Origin: Siphonodentalium dalli
Lineage: Eukaryota; Mollusca; Scaphopoda; Gadilida; Siphonodentaliidae
Direction of reading: 5' to 3'
Assembly (NCBI GenBank): GCA_032622095.1
Contig: CP136064.1
Coordinates: 171,376,310-171,440,309, forward strand
DNA length: 64,000 nucleotides
The notes under the pieces were generated by a model, which made no database searches, was not told the DNA's origin, and saw only the letters and a program-made list of their open reading frames with translations. The stretch's first letter is position 1. Each line of letters opens with the position of its first letter. Both the position numbers and the translations under genes were made by a program. Below are positions 36,949 through 49,730 of the stretch, in pieces.

Positions 36949-37620
36949 CTAAACATGACAAACACGTGAAATTATCACCGTTGTCAAAGACACCGTAATC
37001 CTCTCCGCAACATTCATGAAACCACTTGCCACAATCTGAGCACAACACCCATTCGTCGCGTTTACTGGGGTTGAGTGGATCATCATAAACCCATCCTCAC
37101 TTCCCACAAGGATACGCATCTTGACAGTTATTTTCCGCACTCTTTTTTGAAGCTCGCTTGCCTTTGATGACCGTGGACCATTATAGACTCGCGAACATGT
37201 GGTGCAGATATCGTTGTAAACTTCCAATTGCATTTCAGTTCGGATTCACCATTTGAAGCTAGAAACTTTAAACAATTGGCGCAGAAACATGACGTTTCTC
37301 TGGTAGCGGTGCCGTTTGCGTGTTTGGTAGGAATAACCGCGTGTACCTTGAGTGTTCTAGGAACGGGTAGGACATCGGGAAAACCAATTATACAGGGCGC
37401 TTTCGTTGAGGTGAATAAATGCGACATTAACCTTGGTGTGATTGCCCCAATCACAAAATGCGGCGGTGTTCTGTATCACACATTTACCGATCTTCACTGC
37501 AACGTCAACCAACCTCTTGGAGGTCCCTCCAACTCCATCACACGGCCCCTTTCCATGACCTGCTTCCAATTATTGCCAGGTAGCTTTCACGCCCGTCTTA
37601 GAATGATTACTGACAAGGAA
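36949..37620 (-). pseudogene. Decayed DNA-transposase C-terminal region with zinc-finger tail
   Basis: Reading on the - strand: GVKATWQ, a TAA stop, LEAGHGKGPCDGVGG, SKRLVDVAVKIGKCVI, then after frameshifts TLKVHAVIPTKHANGTATRE with CFCANCL, and finally a C-terminal finger DEWVLCSDCGKWFHECCGED closing in CLSC. The histidine-glycine-lysine-glycine block followed by DGxGG and a downstream SCFC segment is familiar from unnamed transposon proteins of cnidarians, insects and fish; I cannot place it in a superfamily with certainty. At least two frameshifts and one internal stop make it inactive. The antisense 142-codon frame (37228-37656, +) is only its shadow. N-terminal catalytic parts are not recognisable. 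Confidence 0.6.
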
Positions 37621-37699
37621 GAAGATATGTCTGTTTCGATATTGGCTGGTGGGTGAATCCGAAATGTATAGTGGATGTATTTGACACCAGGAACAATAT

Positions 37700-38245
37700 A
37701 TAACACCCTTTGTTTGACCTAAATCGGCCAAGGGGCTGAGAGATAGCATGGGTGTCCTATTTTGAACCCCTCTGGACAGCGACAATTCTGGATCAGGTTG
37801 AGGTGTGTGAGGTATTTGGAAAGAGTGCCTGGGGAGGCGCACCCTACAACACCCTTTGTTTAACCTAAATCGGTCAACGGGACGCGAAATGGCAAGTATG
37901 TCCTATTTGAACCCTTATGATCCGGGGTGGTGTGAAAGGGGTGAATATTTAGATTATCTTGGGGCATCCTTTGTTTTACCTATATCGACCAAGGGGTCGA
38001 GAAATGCCATGGGTGCCTTATTTGAACGTCTCTGGTGTCCATTTTGGATCGTGGTGTGGTGAAGGGGGCGGTATTTAGATTGGCTCCTTACACACACCTT
38101 TTGTTTGACCTAAATCGGCTGAGAAAAGGCATGGTGCCCTATTTGTACCCTTCTGGACGGCGGCCACTTTGGATCTGGATGGGTGCGTGGATAGATTATC
38201 TGGGGGGGGGGGGGGGCACCACACAAAACCCTTTGTTTGACATAA
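37700..38245. repeat. Tandem array of about five diverged units, 115-146 bases each
   Basis: 'ccctttgtttgacctaaatc' recurs at 37706, 37852, 37967, 38097 and 38229 in variant forms, each followed by a 'gg(c/t)caaggggcgagaaatg'-type block. A G run of about 13 is at 38202. Confidence 0.85.
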
Positions 38246-38439
38246 TTATAAAAATTTCGAATAAGTAATAAGGAATGGAAGTAACCTTTTAATCGGTACT
38301 GTAACGGGGTGAATATATCGTTAAGATAGATAACTCTGGTCGCCAGACAAGAAATCCATCATACATAACCCAACAGAAACTCATCTGCAACTCAGAGCCC
38401 GTCTGTCTGTAGCAGTGTGAGCAATGGCAACCCGCACTG

Positions 38440-38730
38440 TCTCTTTGATTTTGCTATCCCATTTTGCCCGGATAGCCTGGCACAGTGTCCCACTTTGCCC
38501 AGTGCGGTGTCCTGATTTGCCCAAAGGCACGGTCAATTAAAGTGGGACAAAACAAGAGGTTCCAAAAGGGACATACCTAAATGGTGTTTGATATCAATGA
38601 TCACCCGATTATATGCGCCAATGAATTATATACCAATCAACGGCTGTCCAGATTTTTCCGGCGAAAATCCTATCTAAAATTCCTTGAAAACATTTGGTGT
38701 CCCGCTTTGCCCGGGTCTCCCCTATTTGAG
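38440..38730. repeat. Dispersed copies of GTCC(C/T)(A/G)CTTTGCCC
   Basis: Direct copies lie near 38485 (cccactttgccc), 38510 (cctgatttgccc) and 38698 (cccgctttgccc), with one inverted copy (aaagtgggac) near 38540. Confidence 0.6.
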
Positions 38731-40097
38731 TCAAACACACCCAGACTGCCGATATAGTATCGCCAAGGGTTCATATGTGCCTAAAGAATGACCTTCTGAT
38801 GTTCGCTGGTAACGGAGAAAACCGCATATTGTTTACAACCATATACAAAAGTCTTGTGATATTAATTTCAACATGCTCACGTGATATTTTGGGCTTGATA
38901 GACGTTAATTCCGTCAGATGAGATTAGCAGTTGTAGTATAACTCGTCGATTTTCTATGTTTTATGGTGGTAACGGAGAAAACATCCTTAAATAAACTGTT
39001 TTGGGAGTGGCAACTCATCTCTTGTTATTTCTACATATGATTCATTTGTATTTAGAGCTATATGTTCCCCAGGTTACACGTGATACTGCGTTTCTTTGTA
39101 TAAAATTAGGCACGTACAGCAAGTTGTGTCTGTCAGTTATCATGATGACGATTTAAATGGATGGTAACGGAGAAAACACCGTTTTCACGGACAACATACC
39201 ATGGTGGACTGCTTCCAAATATAGTAACGTTATAGAATACTCGGTTTTTAATGCGAGAATCGGTCATACAAGTGAGATAATTACATAGCACTTGTATAAT
39301 ATAGTAACGGATTTCTGAGCTCATGAAATCGGATAGGCCCTACCCAATAACGGACATCCCAAAAACAGCCAATTTTGTCACTCAAACATCCCATTTTTGC
39401 GCTATAAGGAATTTTGGGCCATATATTACCTACCGGTAGGCCTATATATGTTCTGTTTCATCAGCATTTTCTGACTTAGAGCCTGGTATACCGATACCTT
39501 TGTTTAGCAGGGGTTTACCAGAGTGTTTCTGTATTATGTAGTAGCCAGCTAACTGAGACATTGCATCATCGATAATAACCTTCAGATTTATACAAAAGAG
39601 TGTGTCTATAGGATTAGGCTGATCTTATCTAAACTTAATTTGTATAATAATTTAGCTTGTAACCATGTATTGAAGATGTCCATATATAAAATATGAAAAT
39701 AGCGATAGCATTCTTCTAAGATCATTATTTGACGATTTTTCATTTAAATTAGGTGATTAAACTTTTTCAAACGTTGTCTTGGACGGGTTGTCCCTGGGGC
39801 ACGTTATCACGAAACCAAATCAACTTGGGAATGGCCTTGACCGAAGCTGCAAACGGTTATCAGTCAGATTTGACGAGTCGATGAAAGTTCTATTTCCGGT
39901 TTCTAAAAGTGGGTTCATATCTAAAGCCATCTTCATCCATTTGAGTGAGTATTTGTAATTAGTGAGAACATATACTGCTCTATATGTATGTTTGCTGCAC
40001 TTGAACAGTGAACCTGAAGTCTGTACTCAATTATGTAATTTTATTGATTCTGAACAGGTCAGGGAGAACCCTAGACCTAGTCAAGTCATAGTTTATA

Positions 40098-42687
40098 CTA
40101 GATCCATTTGATCTTTGTGTCATGGCTTACGCCATCAAAGATCCATGGCCAGCGTCAAACATCATAGACGACTATGATTCCTATAAAAGTAACAATTAGG
40201 ACCAACGCACATTAATTTATCAACTAAATACAAATACAAGTGTGAAACCATCCACTCACCTACGTGTAATTTATCCTTAAAATCCGACAAATAACAGAAC
40301 GTAAACACTGACATGTCGTGTGTTCGTCAACAATTGCATGTGACCCGTAATTTCATGAATCCCCCCGTGAGTTCCCCGTGCGCACGTTAAGGTAATCACA
40401 TGCGTTCACATTGAGTGAACAATTCAGGTTGCCCTGATACAATTCAATTTGAGGGGAACTACAATCTGCGCATGCGTGTAATTTTTACAACTAACTGATT
40501 TCAATTTGTTACACATGCGTACTGATAACTTCCTGATACAGTCATGTGGGTTGCAGAATCATGTTCCCATGCGTGATTCGTGCACGAGACGCACGTAGTC
40601 ATGTGATATGTTAGCTCCTCCTGTTTCAGCCATTTAACCACGTTTTGTCAACATGTTTTCCGACTGGATTTTTGGATTAAATTATTACGGAATTATACAC
40701 ACATTCTGGTAGGTTTCAGAGCTAAAATATATTGCAATATTGTTAACATTAATGACTATGTTAGTTGATTTGTAAAATTAAGTGTATTTAAAAAAATTAA
40801 ATAGCCGTCTAAGCTGATGCGCCGCCGCGGTCAGACCTGGATGGCCTTAGCCATATTACCAGGTCTGGTCAGACTAAGTTTATACTAAGTAATTACTATA
40901 ATAGTACGACCTGATAATATTAATAATATGGCTTACGACATACAGGTCGTAGCGCGGATCTTCTATCAGCTTAGACGACTATCTAATTTTTTTAAATACA
41001 CTTAATTTTAAGAATCAACTAACACAGTCATTAATGTCAACATTATTGCAATTTATATTAGCTCTCAGACCTACCAGAACGTGTGTATAATTGCGTAATC
41101 CAGTCGGAAAACATGTTGACAAAACGTTGTTAAATGGCCGAAGCAGGAGGAGCTAACATATCACATGACTACGTGCGTCTCGTGCACTAATCGCGCATGG
41201 GAATGTCACCGAACATGATTCTGCAACCCACATGACTGTATCAGGAAGTTATCAGTACGCATTAGAGCTGAAACGGACAGCCGGATAACCGGTTAGCATC
41301 CGGATAACGATGTAACCGGTTAGAAAAAAATGAACCGGACGAAACCGCATCCCGCTCTGTCAGTTGAATGTGAACGTGAATAATGCACTGGTACCCTCAA
41401 AATATTAAGATAAATGATGCAAAAGTAATAATAACCCCTGTGCCACCGATAGTACAGTGCAATGCAAGCATTAATTGGTGCATGCGGAAGTTTTTGATAC
41501 TGAGTAGCAATTCTCAAACTGTCCGGAAGTGTAGGCGACCTTCATTTAATTCCGGCCTTTGAAGTTTTCTCTGATCTTCCGACGAGAGCACGTGGGCAGT
41601 CACTGTGTATCCAGGCGGGATAGTTCAAAGCAATGACATCACTGAATCAGTGAATCTGTCATCTGATTGACACCCCTGAGACTCGGTATTATTTCGTGTT
41701 GAAATTTGAAAAGTGAACACGGCTATCGATTGACTCTGCGAGTATTAACGATAAATGCCATTAAATGGAATCGCGTAAATCGGAAGTGTGGGCGAATTGA
41801 TTACTTTCTAGTCTTTATTTATAATTCATTGGAGGATATACCAATGATGATATCATGATAATGATATATTACAGATCTTTAATATATAGTTTTGTTACTC
41901 GTTTTACCAATACCCATACTATAATATTGTTACTCGTTTTACAAATGCCCAAACATATGCTGATCACCGGTAATTGCAAATAAGCGATCCCCCTGCCATT
42001 CACAAATTTCACTTGCTCATTCCCCATCATGAGAGCCAGCAAAAGAACAGTGAATGCGTGTTTTTGAATATCGTTAAATGCCGTGAATAAGGTATTTATT
42101 TCAGCTACCATTTCTCACCTAGGTTTGTCCCTGGAGCATGGAAAATGTCGACATAATTAGTCTGAGAGAAGTCCGCTAGAAATTTGCGGTTAACCGGTTG
42201 AAATCCGGCTAACCCCAATGGTTAACCGGTTAGAAGAATGGGTCAACCGTTTCAGCTCTAGTACGCATGTGTAACAAATTGAAATCAGTTAGTTGTAAAA
42301 AATACACGCATGCGCAGATTGTAGTTACCTTGAATTGTATCAGGCTACCTGAATTGTACACTCAATGTGAACGCATGTGATTACCTTGACGCGTGCACGG
42401 AGATTCCGGGGGAACTCATGAAATGATGTGTCACATGCAATGATCGACGAACACACGACATGTCAGTGTTTACGTTCTATTATTTGTCGGATTTTAAGGA
42501 TAAATGACACGTACTAGTAGGTGAGTGGATGGTTTCACACTTGTATTAGTATTTAGTTGATAAATACATGTGCGTTGGTCCTAATTGTTACTTTTATAGG
42601 AATCATAGTCGCCTATGTTGTTTAAAGCACGCCATGGTTCTTTGATGGCGTACGCCATGACATGACACAAAGATCAAATGGATCTAG
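40098..42687. mobile_element. Large palindrome, arms of about 710 bases, split by a hAT insertion
   Basis: The left arm 40098-40805 is matched by the right arm 40967-41262 plus 42261-42687. Arms start CTAGATCCATTTGATC. The spacer (40806-40966) is GC-richer. The arms differ by scattered substitutions, so the palindrome is old. No ORF. Confidence 0.88.
41263..42260. mobile_element. 998-bp non-autonomous hAT element with exact 8-bp TSD
   Basis: GTACGCAT at 41255-41262 and 42261-42268 flanks inverted ends TAGAGCTGAAACGG. Subterminal 'taaccggtta' words repeat at both ends, which is typical of hAT transposase-binding arrays. No transposase ORF. Confidence 0.95.
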
Positions 42688-43282
42688 GAGAACCCAAAAT
42701 TGATGTACTAAACCTCGATTTGTGTAAAAAACCTAGATCGAGGTTTTCCAAGACCATATGACCACTGGTGATATAATGTGGAGTATTTCATCTTACACTT
42801 ATGGGAGGCGAAATTCACATTTAATAATTAATTGTGCTTGATTGCGCTTAAGCACAATTAATTATTAAATGTGAACTTGCCCTCCCATAGACCTGTGTAA
42901 AATGAAATACTCCACATTATACCACTTACACTATAATACTTCCATTAGTATCATATTTGGTTTAGAGTGTTTCCCCTTATATCATGGGTGTATGTTTTGA
43001 CCAGTGGTTACATGGTCTCGAAGAACCTCGATCTAGGTTTTTTACACAAATCGAGGTTTAGTACATCGATTTTGGGTTCTCCCTGACCTGATGAATGACC
43101 TTCCTTTTCAGACATCGTCTTCAGCTGTAAATTCTAAAATTGTAATGCTGTTCACTGGCAACTTCAGTCAATAATACTCAATTCAGTATTCTAATTTATA
43201 CAGTTCTATCCTAACACAATCACAAGAGCTTGGAACTTGATCAATTGCTGCCTTAATTAATCTATCTGTATAGAGATATGTC

Positions 43283-43405
43283 CAGCCCTCTTAATTCAGA
43301 TTGTTTGGCTCCGGCAATCTGCTACGGCAACACTATGCCGTGAACCAGTTTGCTTCAGCAAATTGCTTTGGCAATGCTGATTGCCGTAGCCAATTATGAA
43401 GGCTG
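43283..43405 (-). mobile_element. CAGCCCT MITE, copy 2
   Basis: Reverse complement of the 27222 copy; flanked by TATGTC on both sides. Confidence 0.82.
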
Positions 43406-43479
43406 TATGTCTGTATGATGTATCTACATAGATATTTCAGTGCAGCTGCGCTGCAGCAACCAATTGATTCTGATTATAG

Positions 43480-43920
43480 ACGCGTTCTGGTCCAGGTGCT
43501 TCCACGGCTGAGTCGCATTATTTAACACTGTTCGTGTGGTGATTCTACTCCAGTACCATTCTTTAATGTGCAAACATCGAGTTGTGTACACGGGTCAACC
43601 ATTAATGTCTGCACATCGTACGTACTGCACCCACAACAACTAGGTGACAGTAGGTCAGCATGACAACTTTTGCAGAAGGGTATGCACTACGTTCATGACT
43701 GAACTACCACAACAACATACCTGAACAAATGCTGTATTGGGGGGGGGAGTCGGAACTTGGCATTTGATCTTTATTCATTGATCTCAAATGAGACTTTTAA
43801 GCCTGACAAGCTTGGTATCCGACAGAGTTCTGATTATTGTCATGCCCTGACCAGTTTTGCGATCGCCGATCCGCTAGCATGATCGAGCGACCAGTATGCT
43901 ACCTCTTGTCTACCAATTTC
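43480..43920 (+). repeat. About 400-bp repeat, copy A
   Basis: Matches 49385-49720 in direct orientation, for example 'gtggtgattctactccagta' against 'gtggtgactccagtaacatt' and 'cttggtatccgacagagttc' against 'cttggtatctgaccgagttc'. A CAGCCCT MITE precedes both copies. Confidence 0.8.
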
Positions 43921-44097
43921 CCTCCCCTTCAAGGCTTCATGACATTAGGCCACATGCAGTTAATTAAAGTAATGTTTAGCCTCAATCACCGCATCATGTT
44001 TATTTGCCAAATAATCATGTATTAGCTTAATTATTTATGATCTCATAAAATAAAAATATTTTTTAACATAACCCAGTTCTATAAGGAAGGATAAAAA

Positions 44098-45651
44098 TAG
44101 TGCTGGGCAAATAGGACGATATATAGGGTGTAGCCAGTTTTAAATTTGATATCGTCCATAATATCGTCTGAAACAAAAATATTGGAATACTGTCCTAAGT
44201 TGTAATATTCTCCATGTATGTTGAAACCCACCGTATGGTCCCAACAAACAGGGAAGTTAGAGTAAGTATATAATAGTCCCAAACTTCCCGGAAACATGTG
44301 GTCGAAAAAGTTTTAAAACATTGGAGCACGTGCTTGTCAAGTTGGATATGCTTCATCGGAAACACCAAAGCACTAGCATCGGTTGGCAACATTGTGAGAT
44401 GATTGGAATGTCAACCGCATGCGATTGGCACAATGACCTCCTTTCAAGTCAGAGCAGCTTGCTCTGTCAACCGTAACCGGTTTCTTGGAGACGGATTGCC
44501 ATGTTATATTTTAAATTGACCCCACTAGCTTGTTCTGTCAATGTGTGCAAATAGTGAGTAAAATGATTTTGTGGACATGTGCCATATGGCCCAATTGTGG
44601 AATTAATACAAAACGCGAGGGTAAAATGGATCATGGCATTATTATTGCTTCAACAGACGTCCATTTCACAAACTAATTGAACATGTCTATTTATTTTCCT
44701 CTACTAAAATAATGCCGACGCAAATTCATTTCATGTCGTCTTTTGCCTCGGCACTGCCGACGCAAATTCCCAGTGCTGCTGTATATGTACATTGAAGTCT
44801 CACGATGCCACCAACTACCAGTTCCCACTAATAAATAGTCTGACAAATAACCACTTCCTCACTAGTAAATAAAATGGCAATTTGAAACCGAATATGGTGC
44901 TTAATCTGTTGTGTTAAGCTCTGTGGTCGACAGGATATAACTCTAAAAATTTGAGCGATCTGAAAATGCTTGTGGGCTGTGTTATATGACTATATCCTTT
45001 TGTTTCAACCCATCCATATGCGGATGCTTAACTCTCAATCACTGGTTCATGTTAGATGTCAGTAATAGGTGTGTGTTATATACACGTAGGTATGTGAGAA
45101 CTATGCATTCCCCTAGTAAAGGATCAAAGAAGCCGACAGGTGTATAAACACTCAGCTCATCAGGCATCTCATCCACCTGACATCTCACACATGACAACAA
45201 TGACACATGCATGAGTATGTGTGATTGTTTGAACAGTATTTATTATCAGTTATCACTGTTCACTAATGTTGACACTGTGTCATCTATAAAACAGTTCTTT
45301 GAACACTGCTTACAGTTTATATTATGCCTGACCAATTTAAGAGTTGAAAGTTGTTGTGTTCGCCGTGAACAAACTGTCAGATGTTGCAGACGAGTGGTCA
45401 TTATACTGTGATGTACAAATTACAATCAATGTGCAATACACATCTACTAAACCTCTTATGCCCACAAATCGTAAATAAAATGTAGGGATGTATTGTGCAA
45501 AGATTGAACTTTATTCATGAAATATTGCATATATTATACATTGTACTTACCAATTGTTATATGCCAAAATAATATCGCGATAATATAGTTTATCGCGATG
45601 TTGTCACTATAATATCACAATATTTTTTTGGGTCAATATTGCCCAGCCCTA
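44098..45651. mobile_element. 1554-bp non-autonomous hAT element with exact 8-bp TSD
   Basis: GATAAAAA at 44090-44097 and 45652-45659 flanks inverted ends TAG(T/G)GCTGGGCAATA. The interior near both ends is rich in 'atatcg' words. No long ORF. Confidence 0.93.
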
Positions 45652-45727
45652 GATAAAAACTAATGTCTGACAAGTGTCTAGATGGTATATGGAGAAGTCG
45701 GCCCACGCGAGGTCGGCCCCATACAAA

Positions 45728-48700
45728 CATCCCTCTTAATTCAGATTGTTTGGCTTTTGGGCAATTCCACGTGACTGACATTACATTCAAAGAACTTTTT
45801 CCAGATTCATTGTGGTGATACCAGCAACATGTATAAATATATAATCTTATTTCTATGTGTGATGTTGGCTTGTGCCAGGGTGCACGCAAAAATGTGCATT
45901 ATTCTGAATTTAGTCAAGCGATGATAAAATGGCATTGTTCAATGTTAGCGTGACTGACATTACATGAAAATATCAAGGCACATTGCCAACTTGTTTTCAA
46001 ATTAAATTTGTCTTAAATTTACAGAAACTCATATGTTTTTCTTTGCTAATTTTTCATGGTAGATATTTCAAGATAATGTAAAAGCAAAATTTAAGCTTAG
46101 AACTATAATAAAATATTTTTTGTTGTCCAAATTATGCGTGACTGACATTACACCAATTTTGTGACTGACATTACGCTATGAAATATATCAAGTATTTCCA
46201 ACAGTTTCTGATCCAAATGAGTAATTAGTGCCCTATAATCATATTTTATGGGGTTTAAATGCATTTAATATATTACCATTTACAGCACATGAACATGACA
46301 TTGGCTAATGTAAGCGTGACTGACATTACACAAAATTATCCAAGATACATCGTAACTGGATTTCAAATTTAAGTTGTTTTACATTCAAATAATTTAATAT
46401 GAACACCTTTTTCAATTATTATAGTTGGAATTTCAAAAAAATATTATGGATAGACAAATGTCTGTGACTGATATTATTTGATTAAATTTGTGCAAAACAT
46501 TAGCCTATACGGAAGTTCACATTGCAATGCACATCCCAATGTTTATGCTTCGATGGGGTGTGAACCACGATGCACAATTGCTAGTTGTCACTACCGCAGT
46601 ACATGTATATCTATGAATTAATTCAGCCTCGTTCAGGCTCATTGTAGTGATCAAGTTGCTCATTGCCCAAATGGTAACCAATCTGATTCATGCAATTAGG
46701 AAGGGTAAATTGCCTACTAACTTTCTCTTTCTCATTGATGAAATTGATGTCACTCTTGGAAATAAATGTAAAACAATAACATGCATAAGGGTAGTGATCA
46801 TTGTAAATATATGTGTTAATTGCTTTTTTCCTCTGTTCTCACCCAACTGTTCATTTATCTTCTAATCATGTTCTGTATCTCTTCCTATCACTTAATCTTA
46901 ACTTCCACTTCTCACTGAACACTATATGTAATCTATTCTCCTCCGAGGAGATGGCTCTATATAAGCATCTGATGCTTGTTGTCAAATCCTCTTCCTCCCT
47001 TCTTGTCTTCTATTCATACATGTGTCATGTTTTATAATTATATAATTTTGGGAAGAAATAAAATATTGTTTAAATCAAATAAATGTTGAGAAACTGAATT
47101 CTTGAGTGTTGTTAGAAAGCATTTAATGAGTTTTTATTCAAAAGTGTGCCTTTCATAAATCGTGATGTATCACTTCAGACATTTATGATGCGATGCATTG
47201 ACTAAATTGCGATGCATTGAAATCATGATGAATCGTTGCAGCCCCATTTGTAGTAGTTTTTTTTTCATGCAAACAGCAGGATTTTACTGGAAATATTAGG
47301 GAAAAACTTCTAACTTTACACGTCAAACAATTTGTCGCATATTTTCCACCACATCCATAGCTAATTTCAGTTTATCAATGCTTGAAGGGAGAAGTTAGAA
47401 GTTTCTCAATAAACATCCCTATTGTGATAAGAAGTTAGTATATGTAGTTTAATACTGTGATAGATATTGTGGCATTAAAAGACACAGTTGCCTATTGACA
47501 CCAAATATATACCGGTTAGCAGCTCAGACTTTGCACACTTCTTTTTGGAATAGACCAATGGTGAATTGTGTACCAATGATCATGACTTTTAATTTTATTG
47601 ATGGATTGTTTATTCGGAGATAAGAACATTAAACCACTCACTGAATATATAGTACTGCCAATTAAGAATCAGAGCTCTGTAATACCACAGTACATCCATT
47701 CGCACTAAATAATATTGAACAAAGAACTGCAATGTGTCATCATCTATACCATGCATTTAACTATTTGCTGGGAAATCTGGGAAATCAAAATTCCCACGTG
47801 AATTAACAACAACTGGGCCATTCAGTTTCTTGCATATGTCTTCCCGTTGATATATAAGCTTGTCTTCATGTGAAGGCCACTTCCAGAACTTCCCAGCGGC
47901 CAGCACTGACCATAACAGAAACTTCATATGTTAAAATCGCAAAAACACATCTCAGGAGATAAGTACGACGTGTACGACTTACTCACTCGCCATCTATGTT
48001 CTGAAACATTTCTTACTATATTAAATACCGCTACACATACCGTACATTCAATGCTCACATACATGTACATCATGAGAACAATATTCAAAGTTACTAGTAG
48101 TAGAGACACTTATATGGAACTGCATATGTTTACAAATCCAATTAAAACATGTAGTATGTTTTCTTACAAGATTTTTATGTCATCTACCAGAATAGGAACA
48201 AATTGCAAAACGTGACTGACATTACATGTCGTGACTGACATTACGCGTGACTGACATTACATATTTCAAATCTTGCTAGCGGTCAACTTAGACATCGAAT
48301 GGTGCTTATTTTGAACACAGACATTGAGGCTCAGGTATATTGAGCGTCTCTAAGATATGGTTGTTATATTGTCATGCAATATTGTTTTATACCAAAAAAG
48401 GTAGTATTTTCGTACCTGACATTACATATGGTATGTAGATTCGGAAAATATTTTTCCCCAAATGGACATCAGTCACAGAAATATAAACCCAAGATGTGTT
48501 ATAGCGTGCATCGACCTATTTAAATACTGAAATACTACAGGTCAATCTTAAATAATTGTTACTATTTGCTCAATTACTTACAAGCCACTTTTAGCAAAAG
48601 TTTTAGTAGCACATGTGGGTTAACAATGGCATAAGCTTTCAGCACTAAAATGATGAATATGAGAGAGAGAAAAACTGTTTTCAATAACTTGAATACCATA

Positions 48701-48866
48701 ACTATCAGATTTTCAAACTGTTTAGTCAATATTCAAGATTTAATTTTTTCACAAATTTCATTCTCCGTCGTGGAATTGCCCACCAAAACAATCTGCTACG
48801 GCATGGCCCTGTTTGCTTCAGCAAATAACTTCAGCATTGCTGATTGATGTAGCCAATTATGAGGAC
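45728..48866 (-). mobile_element. CAGCCCT MITE, copy 3, split by a 3-kb element
   Basis: The left part 45728-45758 and right part 48782-48866 together give the MITE. The outer flanks carry CATACAAA on both sides (45720-45727 and 48867-48874), an 8-bp duplication that points to the hAT superfamily. Confidence 0.82.
45759..48781. mobile_element. 3.0-kb element with GGGCAATTCCACG ends and GTGACTGACATTAC repeats
   Basis: Inverted ends GGGCAATTCCACG (45759-) and CGTGGAATTGCCC (to 48781). Copies of GTGACTGACATTAC, all on the + strand, occur at 45771, 45950, 46138, 46161, 46316, 48212, 48231 and 48247, with a variant at 46464. The right 140 bases are also found at 16044-16165. No transposase frame was recognised; a LINE-like 3' tail (around 46920-47085, ending aataaaatattgtttaaatc) may be a further insertion. 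Superfamily unknown. Confidence 0.8.
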
Positions 48867-49384
48867 TGCATACAAAGACGGCCACACACGAAAACTGTCC
48901 CTGAATAGTCGGCCCTATTAATTAGAATGTATTAAATTGGCATAATTTTATTGTGATTATGTTGTGTTGGCTAATTGTGTCCGCAACTTAAATTTGATTG
49001 GTATAGTGTAGTGTTTATGTAGTCTAATTGTGAATTACGCAGTGTTTTCTTAGTTATAATAACACAATGGTCAATGAACTTCGCTTATGGGCATGTATAC
49101 AGAGATCTGTGCTGATTACACAATAGCGCCTTGCTGATCCTCACCACTCATTCCCACGCCAGCACAACTAGTGAGGGAGAAGAAGCTTCTTGGAATCCAA
49201 TGGCAATGGAGTCAAACCACACATATACATGTAGGGTCAAATATTTAACCACTGGAAGCAGTACAGAGACAGTGATTTGACAACAAGCCAGCTACTATGA
49301 ATGATCGCAGAGATTTCAGCACCCAACACTGACAACACTGACAACAACGAAGTTTGAATTTGTTCTGTATCTGTAGATATTTAA

Positions 49385-49730
49385 ATTCAGTGTTTATGGA
49401 TGCACTGGTCAAGGTTCTAACCATGTGGTGACTCCAGTAACATTCTTTAACGTGCACACACCGATGGCATGTACATGGGTCTGCCATTATTGTCTGCACC
49501 CAATCAGACAGTGCACTGCACCCATGACGACATACCTGGACAAATTTTGTAATGGGGAAAGGCGGCATTTTGCATTTGGATCTTTATTCAGTGATCTTTA
49601 ATGAGACTTTTCAGCCTGACTAACTTGGTATCTGACCGAGTTCTGATTTTAGTCAGAATACCCTGACCAGGTTCCGATCCCAGGCCCGCTACTAGTAGCT
49701 TGAGAGACCAGTAGTGGCCGGCAGTACGTT
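49385..49730 (+). repeat. About 400-bp repeat, copy B
   Basis: Direct repeat of 43480-43920; see that entry. Confidence 0.8.

Larger units (their letters stand above)
35691..39177. repeat. Six dispersed copies of GGTAACGGAGAAAAC
   Basis: Found at 35691-35705 (-), 36072-36086, 36443-36457 (one base different), 38818-38832, 38968-38982 and 39163-39177 (all +). The flanks share no homology beyond the 15-base word. This is the pattern of subterminal transposase-binding sites, with a decayed transposase in the middle. Confidence 0.85.
40055..43090. mobile_element. 3-kb composite foldback element
   Basis: The outermost inverted pair CAGGTCAGGGAGAACCC is at 40055-40071 and 43074-43090. Inside lie a large palindrome (40098-42687) and a second, smaller palindrome (42688-43080, outer arms around 'aacctcgatttgtgtaaaaa', inner arms around 'cacaattaattattaaatgt'). 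The two palindromes abut. Confidence 0.75.

Noticed and set aside
37228-37656. 142-codon open frame on the + strand
   Set aside because: It is antisense to the decayed transposase (EAGHGKG... on the - strand), has no splice or promoter context and no protein-like pattern.
40098-42687. Large palindrome considered as an assembly fold-back artefact
   Set aside because: The arms differ by many substitutions and only one arm contains the hAT with its own target duplication, so it is real sequence.
45771-48260. Regularly repeated GTGACTGACATTAC considered as CRISPR-like array
   Set aside because: Spacing is irregular (23 to more than 1800 bases), the host is eukaryotic and the copies lie within a transposon.
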